Positions 34,142-43,480 are shown, counted from the first letter of the stretch. The stretch: DNA of 64,000 nt from PALSA-505 sp036501145 (GCA_036501145.1 DASYAV010000133.1:186001-250000); one strand, 5' to 3'. Notes: generated by a model from the sequence alone, not told the origin. Program-made: numbers and translations.

Positions 34142-34873
34142 CTAGTTCTCGGTCAGCTCCTTGGGCGCGGGCGGGCTGGCGATCTCGGCCTTGAGCGCGG
34201 CGAGCTGCTTGTCCACGTCGGCGGCCGCCCCGGCCTGATCGAGCTCGGCCTGGATCTCGTCGGTGTCGTTCCCGCCGACGTCCTCCAGCACGCCGGACTG
34301 CAGCAGCTCGTCGGTGGCCTGCGCCCTGGCCTGCATGTTGGCGATCTTGTCCTGGGCACGCTGCAGCGCCTCGCCGGAGTCACTCATGTCGCTGGAGATG
34401 CCGGCCGCGTCCGCGTTCACCGCGTTCTCCGCCCTCGCGGCGGTGTACTGGGCCTTGAGCACTTCCTTCTGCGAGCGGAAGTCGTTGACCCGCTTCTGCA
34501 GTTTGGCGAGGGTCTGCTCCATCTTCTGCTCTTGCTCGGTGAGCTGCTGGCGCTGCGCCTCGAAGTCGTCGATCTGGGTCTGGCCGGCGGCCCTGCGGGC
34601 AAGCGCCTCCTTGGCCAGCTCCTCGTTGCCCTGGGCGAGCACCGCCTTGGCCTGCTCCTGGAGATGGTCCATGGAGTGCTGGAGCTGCTGCTCCTGCAGC
34701 TCAATCCGCTTGCGCGCCGCAGCCATCTGCACCAGGGCCCGGCGAACCTCAGTGATGCGGTCGAGCATCTCCTCATACGACAGGTCGAGCATCTCGTCGG
34801 GCCGCTCGGCGGCGTCGAGCGCCTTGTTCGTCTTGGCCGCCAGGATGTCGCGCGCCCGCTGGAAAAGGGTCAT
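34142..34873 (-). CDS. pspA: PspA/IM30-family membrane-stress protein
   Basis: A 243-residue coiled-coil protein. ARDILAAKTNKALDAAERPD, EMLDLSYEEMLDRITEVRR and the long Glu/Gln/Lys-rich helices with a QTQIDDFEAQRQQL core match the actinobacterial PspA group. These ESCRT-III-like proteins bind stressed inner membranes. No transmembrane helix, as expected. The clear RsrA/ClgR-type partners are not adjacent, so regulation is unknown. Confidence 0.88.
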   Translation of the reverse strand: MTLFQRARDILAAKTNKALDAAERPDEMLDLSYEEMLDRITEVRRALVQMAAARKRIELQEQQLQHSMDHLQEQAKAVLAQGNEELAKEALARRAAGQTQIDDFEAQRQQLTEQEQKMEQTLAKLQKRVNDFRSQKEVLKAQYTAARAENAVNADAAGISSDMSDSGEALQRAQDKIANMQARAQATDELLQSGVLEDVGGNDTDEIQAELDQAGAAADVDKQLAALKAEIASPPAPKELTEN

Positions 34874-34996
34874 CTCAGTCCGCTCCGCTCCCGTATCTGA
34901 ACCCTCCGCGCTGAGGGTGTTAGCACGAGGCTACCGCCGGGCCGGGATCAGCTGCGGGTAAGGTCGCGCGGGGAGCGAACTGGAGGGGCTGGGCGG

Positions 34997-35854
34997 GTGC
35001 TGCCAACCGACGGGCACGTGCATACCGAGTGGTCCTGGGACACCGTGGCCGGGTCGATGGAGCGGACGTGTGCCCGCGCGCTGGAGATCGGCCTGCCCTC
35101 GGTCGCGTTCACCGAGCACGCCGACTACACCCGCTGGGTGATCCCGCCCGGGCTGAAGGCGCGGATGAGCCCGCACACCGCGGTCATGGTGGGGCCGGAC
35201 GGCCGGTTCAGCCCGCCGCCGCTACAGGTGGACGCGTACCGGGAGTGCGTGCAGCGGTGCCGGGAGAAGTTCCCGGGCCTGCGCATCCTGACCGGCATGG
35301 AGATGGGCGAGCCGCACTGGCACGCCGGCGAGGTCGGGGCGCTGACCGCCGCCGGTGACTTCGACCGGCTGCTCGGCTCGGTGCACACGCTGGCGCTGGA
35401 CGGGCCGCGGGCCATCGATCACCTGTACCGCTACCCGGACGTGGCAGGCCGGTATGACCGGGACGAGCTCATGCGGCGCTACCTGGCCGAGGCGCTGCGG
35501 CTGGCCGGCTCGACCGCCCCGTTCGGGGTGCTGGCGCACATCGACTACCCGGTCAGGCACTGGCCTGGCCCCGGCCGGTTCGAGGCCACCAGCTTCGAGG
35601 ACGAGTACCGTGCCGTGCTGGCCGCGCTGGCCGGGTCCGGCCGGGCGCTGGAGGTCAACACCGTGGTGCCGCTGGCCGGCGTGATCGTGCGCTGGTGGTA
35701 CGAGGCGGGCGGCGACGCGCTGACCTTCGGCAGCGACGCGCACCAGCCGGACACCGTGGCCAGGGACTTCGCCGAGGCGGCGGCGATGGCCGAAGCGGCG
35801 GGTTTCCGTCCCGGCCGCGACCCGCACCAGCCGTGGCGGCGCAGTGTTCTCTAA
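34997..35854 (+). CDS. PHP-domain phosphoesterase (histidinol-phosphatase-like)
   Basis: A 285-residue PHP-domain protein. DGHVHTEWSWD gives the first HxH pair, VAFTEHADY the next ligands, GMEMGEPHWH the central Glu and His, and GSVHTL, AHIDYPVRH and FGSDAHQPD the remaining metal residues. This resembles HisJ/HisK histidinol phosphatases, but many PHP proteins have other targets and no his genes are nearby. GTG start with GGAGGGG upstream. It overlaps the next gene by 11 bp. Confidence 0.8.
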   Translation: MLPTDGHVHTEWSWDTVAGSMERTCARALEIGLPSVAFTEHADYTRWVIPPGLKARMSPHTAVMVGPDGRFSPPPLQVDAYRECVQRCREKFPGLRILTGMEMGEPHWHAGEVGALTAAGDFDRLLGSVHTLALDGPRAIDHLYRYPDVAGRYDRDELMRRYLAEALRLAGSTAPFGVLAHIDYPVRHWPGPGRFEATSFEDEYRAVLAALAGSGRALEVNTVVPLAGVIVRWWYEAGGDALTFGSDAHQPDTVARDFAEAAAMAEAAGFRPGRDPHQPWRRSVL

Positions 35855-36773
35855 CCGATGGCCAGCGCTGCTGCGAGCCGGGCCGGCCGGCAGGCGATCA
35901 GCGCTGGCGCTGGCGCTGGCCGCGCTGATCACTGGCTGCTCGGGCGGCGGGTCACCTGCGCCGCGGCCGACCACCCCACCGGCTAGCTACTACCTGGCGC
36001 TGGGCGACTCGCTGGCGCTGGGCGTGCAGCCGGACAGCACGGGCACCAGCCTGCGCACCGGACAGGGCTACGCCGACCAGCTGTCCGCCGGATGGCGCCG
36101 GCGGCTGCCCGGCCTGCGGCTGGTCAAGCTCGGCTGCCTGGGCGAGACCACGGCGACGATGATCCACGGCGGCATCTGCCACTACCGGGACGGGTCGCAG
36201 CTGGCCACCGCGGCCGCCTTCCTGCGCTCGCACCGCTCCCACATCGCCCTGGTCACCCTGGATATCGGGGCCAACGACCCGGAAAAGTGCCTGGCCCCAC
36301 CCTCACCACTGCATCTGGTCGGCTGCATGGCCGGGGTCGAACCACGCGCCACCGGCAACCTGCGGACGATCCTGGCCACCCTGCACCGGGCCGACGCCAA
36401 GGTCCGGATCGTCGGGATGAACTACTACCTCCCGGCCCTGGCGCAATGGCGGCACGGTTTCGCCGGCGAGCTGATCGCCCGGCTGAGCCAGGGCGCCGCC
36501 GGCACGTACAACTCGGCGCTCACCGGGGTCTACCGGTCGGCCGGAGTCCCGGTGGCCGACGTGTACGACGCGTTCCACACCGCCAGCTTCAGTCCCGACG
36601 TCACCGTGCCCGGGCTGGGCAGCCTGCCGCGCAACGTGGCGGCCGTCTGCCAGTGGACGTGGGAGTGCGCGCCGCCGCCGCGCGGACCCAACCAGCACCC
36701 GAACCGGGCCGGGTACCAGGTCATCGCGCGGGCGTTCCTGGCGGCCGGCGCCCGGCCCGCGGTGCCCGGCTGA
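35844..36773 (+). CDS. SGNH/GDSL-family esterase lipoprotein
   Basis: A secreted esterase of 309 residues. An N-terminal basic region and hydrophobic helix end in the lipobox LITGC (Cys32), so it is probably lipid-anchored. The catalytic block I ALGDSLALG has Ser56, block III contains GAND, and block V is NQHPNRAGY with the catalytic His. It hydrolyses acyl esters in the envelope; the substrate is unknown. The start GTG lies within the end of the PHP gene. Confidence 0.85.
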   Translation: MFSNRWPALLRAGPAGRRSALALALAALITGCSGGGSPAPRPTTPPASYYLALGDSLALGVQPDSTGTSLRTGQGYADQLSAGWRRRLPGLRLVKLGCLGETTATMIHGGICHYRDGSQLATAAAFLRSHRSHIALVTLDIGANDPEKCLAPPSPLHLVGCMAGVEPRATGNLRTILATLHRADAKVRIVGMNYYLPALAQWRHGFAGELIARLSQGAAGTYNSALTGVYRSAGVPVADVYDAFHTASFSPDVTVPGLGSLPRNVAAVCQWTWECAPPPRGPNQHPNRAGYQVIARAFLAAGARPAVPG

Positions 36774-36804
36774 GCCTGCCCGGCTGATGCGTAGGCTGGC
36801 CGGT

Positions 36805-37224
36805 ATGCCGCGGGGGCAGCGCCGGGCGCGCGTCGAAGACGTTCATGACGTGGCGATGAACATGCCGCACGTCACGGTCCTGCACGGCCCGCGCGGCAAG
36901 GCCATCTACCAGGTCGGCGGCAAGTCGTTCGTGTTCTTCCGCACTCCCCGGCCGGATGCCACCGACCCGCGGACCGGTGAGCGCTACGCCGACGTGATCA
37001 TGTTCTGGGTGCCGTCGGAGTCCGACAAGCTGGCGCTGATCCAGGACGACGGCTCACCGTTCTTCACCACCGGGCACGTCGACGGGCACCCGTCGGTGCT
37101 GGTGCGGGCGAGCCGGCTCGGCGAGCTCAGCCTGCAGGAACTGACCGAGGTGGTGCAGGACGCCTGGCTGGCCCGGGCCTCGGCCCGGCGGGCGGAGAAC
37201 TGGCTGCGGGAAGCCGGCCGGTGA
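36805..37224 (+). CDS. MmcQ/YjbR-like protein
   Basis: A 139-residue small protein of the MmcQ/YjbR (CyaY-like fold) type: PHVTVLHGPRGKAIYQVGGK SFVFFRT, then YADVIMFWVPSESDKLALIQ and a C-terminal helix AWLARASARRAENWL. The function of the family is unknown; DNA binding has been suggested for relatives. I use the ATG at 36805 rather than the GTG/ATG further up. Its stop overlaps the next start (GTGA). Confidence 0.72.
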   Translation: MPRGQRRARVEDVHDVAMNMPHVTVLHGPRGKAIYQVGGKSFVFFRTPRPDATDPRTGERYADVIMFWVPSESDKLALIQDDGSPFFTTGHVDGHPSVLVRASRLGELSLQELTEVVQDAWLARASARRAENWLREAGR

Positions 37225-37538
37225 ACTCCCCCGGATGGGACGCGTTCGTGGACGCCGTGCTGGCCGCGGGTCACGCCCGGGAGGGCCGGTCCCGGTACGG
37301 GGACAAGCCCGCCCTGTTCACCGGCAACCGGGAGATCGCCCATCTGGAGGCGCCGGGGGTCGTCGACCTGCGCATCACCCGGGCGGGGTGGTCACGGGCC
37401 AGGACGGACTTCGGCGCCGACCCGGCGGTCCGGCGCGATCCGGCCCGCCGTGACTGGATCGAGCTGGAGCTGCGGTCGCCCGCCGACCTGGACCGCCTCG
37501 GCCCGCTGCTGGCCATCGCGGTCGCCGCGAACAGCTGA
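37221..37538 (+). CDS. Luciferase-domain (DUF5519-like) small protein
   Basis: A 105-residue protein resembling the small luciferase-like/DUF5519 domain: RYGDKPALFTGNREIAHLEA followed by VVDLRITRAGWS and SDWIxxE-like RDWIELELRSPADLDRLGPL. Such proteins have no proven activity. Translationally coupled to the YjbR-like gene. The family call is moderate because the protein is short. Confidence 0.6.
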   Translation: MNSPGWDAFVDAVLAAGHAREGRSRYGDKPALFTGNREIAHLEAPGVVDLRITRAGWSRARTDFGADPAVRRDPARRDWIELELRSPADLDRLGPLLAIAVAANS

Positions 37539-37566
37539 GCCGGGACCGGCCCGGCTGCCGGGCGGC

Positions 37567-37761
37567 TTACCTGCTGGGCGGGCGGCCCGGCCTGCGCATC
37601 TGCTTCGCGTCGCTGGGCAGCCGGCCCGCGTCGGCCAGCGCCCGGCGGAGCAGGAACTCGATCTGGGCGTTCGTGCTGCGCAACTCGTCGGAGGCCCACC
37701 TGGCCAGGGCGTCGTGGACGGCCGGGTCGAGCCGCAGCAGCACGCTCTTGCGTTCGGTCAT
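37567..37761 (-). CDS. Ribbon-helix-helix DNA-binding protein
   Basis: A 64-residue Arc/CopG-like protein. SVLLRLDPAVHDALARWASD is the DNA-contacting strand and first helix, ELRSTNAQIEFLLRRALADA the second; the tail is basic (RRPGRPPSR). It lies 19 bp downstream of the SPFH gene on the same strand, so the two form an operon. It is the obvious candidate to bind the palindrome upstream of the SPFH gene. Confidence 0.82.
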   Translation of the reverse strand: MTERKSVLLRLDPAVHDALARWASDELRSTNAQIEFLLRRALADAGRLPSDAKQMRRPGRPPSR

Positions 37762-37780
37762 GGGCAGCCCGTATGCACCG

Positions 37781-38713
37781 TCACTGGTAAAGCGATCCGG
37801 TGTTCACAACCTGCTGGGTGGCCTGCTCGCTGCACAGAACCACGAGCAGGTTGGAAACCATGGCGGCCTTGCGCTCCTCGTCCAGTTCGACGACGCCCTC
37901 CTGGTCCAGCCGCTCGAGCGCCATCCGGACCATGCCGACGGCCCCTTCGACGATACGCTGCCGCGCGCCGACCACCGCGCTCGCCTGCTGCTGGCGCAGC
38001 ATAGCCTGGGCGATCTCCGGCGCGTACGACAGCCGGGTCAGCCGGGTTTCGATGATTTGCACCCCGGCGGACGTGACCCGGTTGGCCAGTTCGGCCGACA
38101 GCTGCGCGGTGATCTCGTCGGCGTTGTCGCGCAGCGACAGTGCACCGCTGCCCCGGCTGTCGTAGGCGTAGCTGGACGCGACGTGCCGCACGGCGGTCTC
38201 GGCCTGCACGCCGACGAAGTGCACGTAGTTGTCCACGGCGTAGATGGCGTGCGCGGTGTCCTCCACCTGCCACACGATCACCGCGGCGATCTCAATCGGG
38301 TTGCCGTCCGCGTCGTTGACCTTGACCTGTGCCGACTCCTGGTTGCGGATCCGGGTCGACACCATGATCCGGACGGTGAACGGGTTCACCCAGTGCATGC
38401 CCGGCTCGCGGACCGTGCCACGGTACCGGCCGAACAACTGGACCACGCGGGCCTGGCCGGGCGCGACCGCGATAAGGCCGCGGATCAGCACGGAGAAAGT
38501 CACGATGGCCGCGATCCCCAGGATGATCAGCGTGACCCGGCCGCCGCCGGGGCCGACCGGTGCGGACACAACCAGCAGCACGATGCCCAAGATCAGCACG
38601 GCCGAGCTGGTCACCAGCATCCGCAGCCCGGGCAGGGCCCAAGCGGCGTGCTCGGGAACCTGCTGGAATGGGCGCTGTTCGCTGCCCGGCACGGCCTGCA
38701 CCTGAGCTTCCAT
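37781..38713 (-). CDS. SPFH/band-7 membrane protein (slipin-like)
   Basis: A 310-residue SPFH protein. Two hydrophobic helices near residues 30-75 (VTSSAVLILGIVLLVVSAP and VTLIILGIAAIVTFSVL) anchor it. The SPFH domain follows: GLIAVAPGQARVVQLFGRYR, EPGMHWVNPF, VIVWQVEDTAHAIYAVDNYV and a long C-terminal helix. Such proteins scaffold membrane microdomains. The ATG at 38713 has GGAGGT upstream. Co-transcribed with the ribbon-helix-helix gene. Confidence 0.88.
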   Translation of the reverse strand: MEAQVQAVPGSEQRPFQQVPEHAAWALPGLRMLVTSSAVLILGIVLLVVSAPVGPGGGRVTLIILGIAAIVTFSVLIRGLIAVAPGQARVVQLFGRYRGTVREPGMHWVNPFTVRIMVSTRIRNQESAQVKVNDADGNPIEIAAVIVWQVEDTAHAIYAVDNYVHFVGVQAETAVRHVASSYAYDSRGSGALSLRDNADEITAQLSAELANRVTSAGVQIIETRLTRLSYAPEIAQAMLRQQQASAVVGARQRIVEGAVGMVRMALERLDQEGVVELDEERKAAMVSNLLVVLCSEQATQQVVNTGSLYQ

Positions 38714-39052
38714 CCAACCCACCTCCTGGGGCAACCTCTCTGATAACAAAACCTTAGCATAGTGATATCACTTTTCCGGCACCCGCACCCGCCGGACAAT
38801 CCCGGGCATAAGCCACCACATTGGCGGCGGATATTGACACGATCACAAGGTTGCGGGCAAAACTGCTGTTGACAACGATGTCATCCCCCTTTCGTCGTCA
38901 GTCGAACGCGGCGCTGGCCCACGGCCGGACGCGGCGCTGCCCCGGCCGATCCTGACGCTGGCCCGCCAGCCCGGCACCAGCCCAGCCCGCGGCCGGCGCG
39001 GCGCCTGCCCTCGAGGCCGGGTGGGTCCTGACCCGCAGACGAGGAGACGTCC
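38714..39052. other. 339-bp divergent intergenic region
   Basis: This separates the SPFH operon (left) from the glycoside-hydrolase-like gene (right). The left part is AT-rich and holds a perfect 12-bp palindrome. Two TTGACA hexamers (38834, 38869) are possible -35 boxes for the rightward gene, without convincing -10 boxes. The rest is GC-rich and I see no gene in it. Confidence 0.5.
38761..38772. promoter_or_regulatory. Perfect palindrome AGTGATATCACT upstream of the SPFH-RHH operon
   Basis: A 12-bp perfect palindrome 48 bp upstream of the SPFH start, flanked by TTTT on one side and an AT-rich stretch on the other. Ribbon-helix-helix proteins bind such short palindromes, so autoregulation by the operon's second product is likely. 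Confidence 0.6.
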
Positions 39053-41428
39053 ATGCCCGGTCACACACACCACAGCGACGGCCCGGAAGACCGCCACACG
39101 ACCACCGGGGCCGGCCAGGCCCCGCAGCGCCAGGAATCCGTGCCCGGGCCGGGACCCGGGCGGCGGGCCTTCCTGCGGTACTCCGGCGGCATCGCCGCCG
39201 CGGGCGGGCTGGCCGGGGCTGGCCTGCTGCCGGCCGGCACCGCGCAGGCGGCCACCGGGCCGGCCGGCCACACCACTCCCCGGACCCCGCCCGCGTCCGG
39301 CCAGGACGTCACCGGCCGCAGGCCGGATGCCGGGCCGGCCGGCGCCTACGGCACGCTGACCGCCCGTCCCATCCGGCCGCCGGCCACCCCGCTGGCCGTC
39401 CGCGGGCCGTATCTCAGCACCTGGCTGCCGTCCGCCACGCTGCCTGGCAGCTGGCAGCAGTTCTGGCAGGGCCACACCACGGCGATGGGTGGCATCGTGC
39501 GGATCGACGGCACGTCGTACCAGTTCATGGGCGACCCGACGATCGTCATGGACGTGCCGAACGGCAATCACGGGCAGCCCAGCACGGTGCAGGACTTCCC
39601 GCTCGCGCTGCAGCAGACGCTCCTCGAGGTCACACCGACCCGGTCGGTCTTCACGCTGCAAGGCGGCGGTATCGAGCTCACGGTCGAGTTCCTCTCACCG
39701 GTCGAGCCCGGCGACATCCGCCGCCAGTCGATACCGCTGAGCTACCTCGTGCTGACCGCGCGGGCCACCGACGGCCAGCGGCACGACGTGCAGATCTACG
39801 CCGACATCAGCGGCGAGTGGTGCAGCGGCGACGACAGCCAGGTGATCACCTGGGCTCCCGCGCAGGTCAGCAGTGGCGGCCAGAGCCTGCAGGTGTGGAC
39901 GGTGCAACTGCAGACCGAGCAGACGCTCACCGAGCAGGACCAGCAGGCGGCCTGGGGGACGATGGTGTGGGCCACCCCGGGCTCCGGGCAGCTCAGCTAC
40001 CAGTCCGGCCAGGACGTCGTGGTCCGCGGCCAGTTCGTCAGCAACGGCACGCTGGCCGACACCAACGACACCAGCTACCGCGCGATCAACGACAACTGGC
40101 CGGTGTTCGGCTTCTGCCACGACCTGGGCCAGGTGGGTGGCCAGCCGGTCAGCACGCCGCTGGTCATCGGCCAGGTCCGCACGCCGGCGGTGAGCTACCT
40201 GGGCCAGAACCTGCAGCCGCTGTGGACCTCCTACTTCCCGTCCTGGCAGGACATGCTCGGGTTCTTCGCCGCCGACCTCACCGCGGCGCAGAGCCGGAAC
40301 GCCACCGTGGACCGCAAGATCAGCAAAGCCGCCGAGGCGGCCGGCGGGACCTCCTACGCCGGGCTGTGCGCGATCGCGCTGCGCCAGGCCTACGGCGGCA
40401 CCGAACTCGTGGTGAGCCCGTCCGGCGCCCCGTGGGCGTTCCTGAAGGAGATCTCCAGCGACGGGAACGTGTCCACCGTGGACGTGCTGTTCCCCGGCTC
40501 GCCGGCCTGGATCTACCTCGACCCCGGCTACCTCGCCCTGCTGCTCGAGCCGCTGCTCGGCTACGCCGAAAGCGGCAACTGGCCGCAGACGTTCGCCGAG
40601 CACGACCTGGGCTCGGCGTACCCGGTCGCCGCCGGGCACAACGACGGCGGAGGCGAGAACATGCCGATGGAAGAGTCCGGCAACATGCTGATCATGGCCA
40701 CCGCCTACCTCCGGCAGGTGCCGGCCGCGACGGCCAGGGCCTTCGCCGGCGCGCACTACACCATTCTCAAGCAGTGGGCCAGCTACCTGGTGGCGAACCT
40801 GCCCGACCCTGGCTTCCAGAACCAGACCGATGACTTCGCCGGGCCGATCGCGCACAGCGTCAACCTCGCGCTGAAGGGGATCATCGCGGTGGCGGCCATG
40901 AGCCAGATCGCCACCGTGGCCGGGCACAGCGCGGACGCGGCGGGCTTCAAGGCGGACGCGCAGAACTTCATCGGCTACTGGCAGGCGAACGCGCAGGACC
41001 CGTCGGCCGCGCACCTGGACCTCACCTACAACGGCGCGGACGGCGGCGACGGCACCTGGGGCACCGTCTACAACGGCTTCGCCGACCGGCTGCTCGGCAC
41101 CGGCCTGGTGCCCTCGTCGGTGCTGGCCGAGCAGGCCGCCTGGTACGAGAGCGTGAGCAACCTGTTCGGGCTGCCGCTGCAGGTGCCGCACAGCTACGCC
41201 AAGTCCGACTGGGAGATGCTGACCGCCGCCCTGCTGTCGGACTATCCGGTCAAGCAGCAGCTCATCGAGCAGGTGTACAGCTACGCCAACACCACGCCCA
41301 GCCTGGTGCCGTTCAGCGACCTGTACGACACGGTCACGGGTGAGCAGGTGGCGTTCGCGGCCCGGCCGGTGCAGGGTGGCATGTTCGCCCTGCTGGCCCT
41401 GCTCAAGCAGCGGAAGGTCAAGGACTGA
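39053..41428 (+). CDS. Secreted glutaminase A-like (DUF4965/DUF5127) hydrolase
   Basis: A large secreted protein of 791 residues. A Tat-type signal is seen: GRRAFLRYSGG then a hydrophobic stretch ending near AQAATG. The rest follows the glutaminase A/GtaA architecture: an N-terminal sandwich with VRGPYLSTWLPSATLPGSWQ, a middle LTARATDGQRHDVQIYADIS, and an (alpha/alpha)6 barrel including CAIALRQAYGGTELVVS, EDFTDDFAGP-like TDDFAGPIAHSVNLALKGI and GSAYPVAAGHNDGGGENMPM EESGNMLIM. Fungal relatives release Glu from Gln, others act on glycans. GAGGAG precedes the ATG. Confidence 0.78.
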   Translation: MPGHTHHSDGPEDRHTTTGAGQAPQRQESVPGPGPGRRAFLRYSGGIAAAGGLAGAGLLPAGTAQAATGPAGHTTPRTPPASGQDVTGRRPDAGPAGAYGTLTARPIRPPATPLAVRGPYLSTWLPSATLPGSWQQFWQGHTTAMGGIVRIDGTSYQFMGDPTIVMDVPNGNHGQPSTVQDFPLALQQTLLEVTPTRSVFTLQGGGIELTVEFLSPVEPGDIRRQSIPLSYLVLTARATDGQRHDVQIYADISGEWCSGDDSQVITWAPAQVSSGGQSLQVWTVQLQTEQTLTEQDQQAAWGTMVWATPGSGQLSYQSGQDVVVRGQFVSNGTLADTNDTSYRAINDNWPVFGFCHDLGQVGGQPVSTPLVIGQVRTPAVSYLGQNLQPLWTSYFPSWQDMLGFFAADLTAAQSRNATVDRKISKAAEAAGGTSYAGLCAIALRQAYGGTELVVSPSGAPWAFLKEISSDGNVSTVDVLFPGSPAWIYLDPGYLALLLEPLLGYAESGNWPQTFAEHDLGSAYPVAAGHNDGGGENMPMEESGNMLIMATAYLRQVPAATARAFAGAHYTILKQWASYLVANLPDPGFQNQTDDFAGPIAHSVNLALKGIIAVAAMSQIATVAGHSADAAGFKADAQNFIGYWQANAQDPSAAHLDLTYNGADGGDGTWGTVYNGFADRLLGTGLVPSSVLAEQAAWYESVSNLFGLPLQVPHSYAKSDWEMLTAALLSDYPVKQQLIEQVYSYANTTPSLVPFSDLYDTVTGEQVAFAARPVQGGMFALLALLKQRKVKD

Positions 41429-41431
41429 GCC

Positions 41432-42523
41432 TCAAACAGCACTGAGCGGCGGCAGGCCGAGGCAGTCGCGGAGGGTGTTCTCCAGCGCCTCGCCGCGGTC
41501 GTGTCCGCCGGCCGACCCGGTCAGGAAGCCGACCGTGTAGCCGCCCGCCGGGCAGGCGCCGCCGTAGCTGCCGCCCAGCCCGCCCATCCCCCAGCCGTCG
41601 CCGTCGATGCCGAAGCCCAGGCCCCAGCTGGTGCCGCCACCGAACACCCGGTCCGGCCCGGTGGCCTGCGGGGTGATCGCCTCGGCCAGCATGGCCGGGC
41701 TGAGCAGGCCGCCGGCGGACAGCGCGTGGTAAAAGCCCGCGACCGCCCGGGCGGTGCCGTGCCCATTGACGGCCGGGATCTCCGCGGCCCGCCAGCGGGC
41801 ACCGTTGACCACGGCCGCGTCCTGCGCGCCGGGCGGATTGGACACCGCCCGCAGGTACAAATCAGGCTTGCCCGCCGCGTTGGCCGTCATGAAGTCCGGG
41901 CCCAGGCCGGTGAGATCGACGGCGGCGGCCTGCTGGGCCGGGCTGAGCCCGAAGAAGAAGTCCAGCCCGGCCGGCCCGCAGATCTCCTCGCGCAGGAACC
42001 GGCCGATGCCCCGCCCGTCGATCCGCCGCACCAGTTCGCCGGCCAGGTGGCCGTAGAACAGCGCCGACTCACCGTGCGCGGTGCCGGGTTCCCAGGCCGG
42101 CGGCTGCGTGGCCAGCAGCCCGCACAGCAGATCCCAGTCGTAGAACGCCTCGGTGCGGGCCGGCTGGTCCAGCGCCACCACGCCCGCCTGGTGCGACAGC
42201 ACGTGCCGGACGGTCGCCGGGGCACGGAACTCCGGCCAGTACCGCTGCACGGGCGCATCGAGGTCCAGCCGGCCGGCCTGCGTCAGCCGCAGCGCGCACA
42301 CCGCGGCGAACGGCTTGCTGACCGAGTACGGCATGACCAGGCTGCCCGCCTGCCATGGCCGGCGCCTGGCCGCGTCGGCATAGCCACCCCACAGATCGAC
42401 CACCGGCCGGCCGCCGGCCCACGCGGCGAAGGCGGCACCGGTGCCCGGCTGCGCCGCCACGACCTCGGCGAAATAGTCACGCACCGGCCCGAAGCGGCTG
42501 TCGGTGTGTCCCTGGATGTGCAC
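41432..42523 (-). CDS. Serine hydrolase, beta-lactamase (class C) family
   Basis: A 363-residue protein of the beta-lactamase/esterase EstB type. The nucleophile motif SxxK is SVSK (Ser67, Lys70), followed by a Tyr motif in FYGHLAGELVRRI. The conserved WGGYAD and HQAGVVALDQP segments fit the esterase-like clade. No signal peptide is seen, so it is probably cytoplasmic and not a resistance enzyme. It follows rnz on the same strand at 9 bp and ends 3 bp from the convergent GH-like gene. Confidence 0.85.
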   Translation of the reverse strand: MHIQGHTDSRFGPVRDYFAEVVAAQPGTGAAFAAWAGGRPVVDLWGGYADAARRRPWQAGSLVMPYSVSKPFAAVCALRLTQAGRLDLDAPVQRYWPEFRAPATVRHVLSHQAGVVALDQPARTEAFYDWDLLCGLLATQPPAWEPGTAHGESALFYGHLAGELVRRIDGRGIGRFLREEICGPAGLDFFFGLSPAQQAAAVDLTGLGPDFMTANAAGKPDLYLRAVSNPPGAQDAAVVNGARWRAAEIPAVNGHGTARAVAGFYHALSAGGLLSPAMLAEAITPQATGPDRVFGGGTSWGLGFGIDGDGWGMGGLGGSYGGACPAGGYTVGFLTGSAGGHDRGEALENTLRDCLGLPPLSAV

Positions 42524-42532
42524 GGGCCCTAT

Positions 42533-43456
42533 TCAATCCTGGCGCGGCGGGACCGGGATCCGGTCCAGGTCGCGGGCCAGCAGCACGTCGCCGCCGAAGG
42601 CCTCCGCCGCCTCGGCGGCCAGCCGCTCGGTGCCGGTGGCGTCGTAGCGCTGCGAGAAGTGGGTGAGCACGAGCCGCCGCACGCCGGCCTCGGCGGCGAT
42701 GCGGCCCGCCTGCCCGGCGGTCAGGTGCCCGTAGTCGCGGGCCAGCGCGGCCTCGGCCCCGGCGAACGTGGACTCGCAGACCAGCAGGTCGGCCCGGTCG
42801 GCCAGCGCGAACGCGGCGTCGCACAGCCGGGTGTCCATGATGAAGGCGAACCGCTGCCCGGGCCTGGGCTCGCTCATCTGCTCCACGGTGACCAGCCCGC
42901 CGCCGGCCCGCAACTGGCCCTCGCGCTGTAGCCGCCCGACGTCCGGGCCGGTGATCCCGTGGGCGGCCAGCCGGCCCGGCAGCATCCGCCGGCCGTCCGG
43001 CTCCACCAGCCGGTAGCCGACGGCGGGCACGCCGTGTGACAGCGGCTGGGCCTCCAGCCGGAAGGCCGGGCCCTCGGCGATGGTCCCGCCGCCGCGCACC
43101 GGGTGCTCGCGCACGTTGAGCACGTCGCGGAACAGCGCCGCCCGGCGCAGCCGCTCGAAGAACTCCTGGCTTTGCGCCGGGTAGAACGCCCGCACCTGGT
43201 GCCGCACCTGGTCCAGGGCCATCCGCTGCAGCACGCCGGGCAGACCCAGGCAGTGGTCGCCGTGGAAGTGGGTGATGCAGATGCGGGTGATCTGGCTGGC
43301 GGTGACCCCGGCGAACAGCATCTGCCGCTGGGTGCCCTCGCCCGGGTCGAACAGCAGCCCCTCGGCGTCCCAGCGCAGCAGGTAGCCGTTGTGGTTGCGG
43401 GTGCGGGTGGGCGCCTGGCTGGCGGTGCCCAGCACGACGAGCTCACGGGGGGACAC
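42533..43456 (-). CDS. rnz: Ribonuclease Z
   Basis: A 307-residue metallo-beta-lactamase-fold endonuclease that trims tRNA 3' trailers. LVVLGTASQAPTRTRNHNGY is the typical start, HFHGDH (His63, His65, Asp67, His68) binds the two zinc ions, and GHLTAGQAG, LTHFSQRY are later motifs. A very long open frame runs upstream to 45562, but only the part from the GTG at 43456 is RNase Z. Divergent from the GNAT gene. Confidence 0.87.
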   Translation of the reverse strand: MSPRELVVLGTASQAPTRTRNHNGYLLRWDAEGLLFDPGEGTQRQMLFAGVTASQITRICITHFHGDHCLGLPGVLQRMALDQVRHQVRAFYPAQSQEFFERLRRAALFRDVLNVREHPVRGGGTIAEGPAFRLEAQPLSHGVPAVGYRLVEPDGRRMLPGRLAAHGITGPDVGRLQREGQLRAGGGLVTVEQMSEPRPGQRFAFIMDTRLCDAAFALADRADLLVCESTFAGAEAALARDYGHLTAGQAGRIAAEAGVRRLVLTHFSQRYDATGTERLAAEAAEAFGGDVLLARDLDRIPVPPRQD

Positions 43457-43480
43457 GAGTCCCGAGGTTACGCTGGCGGC

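Noticed and set aside
38843..39661. A minus-strand frame of 272 codons in the gap before the secreted hydrolase
   Set aside because: It runs antisense into the signal peptide of the hydrolase, is Arg/Gly-rich and lacks any domain or ribosome-binding site.
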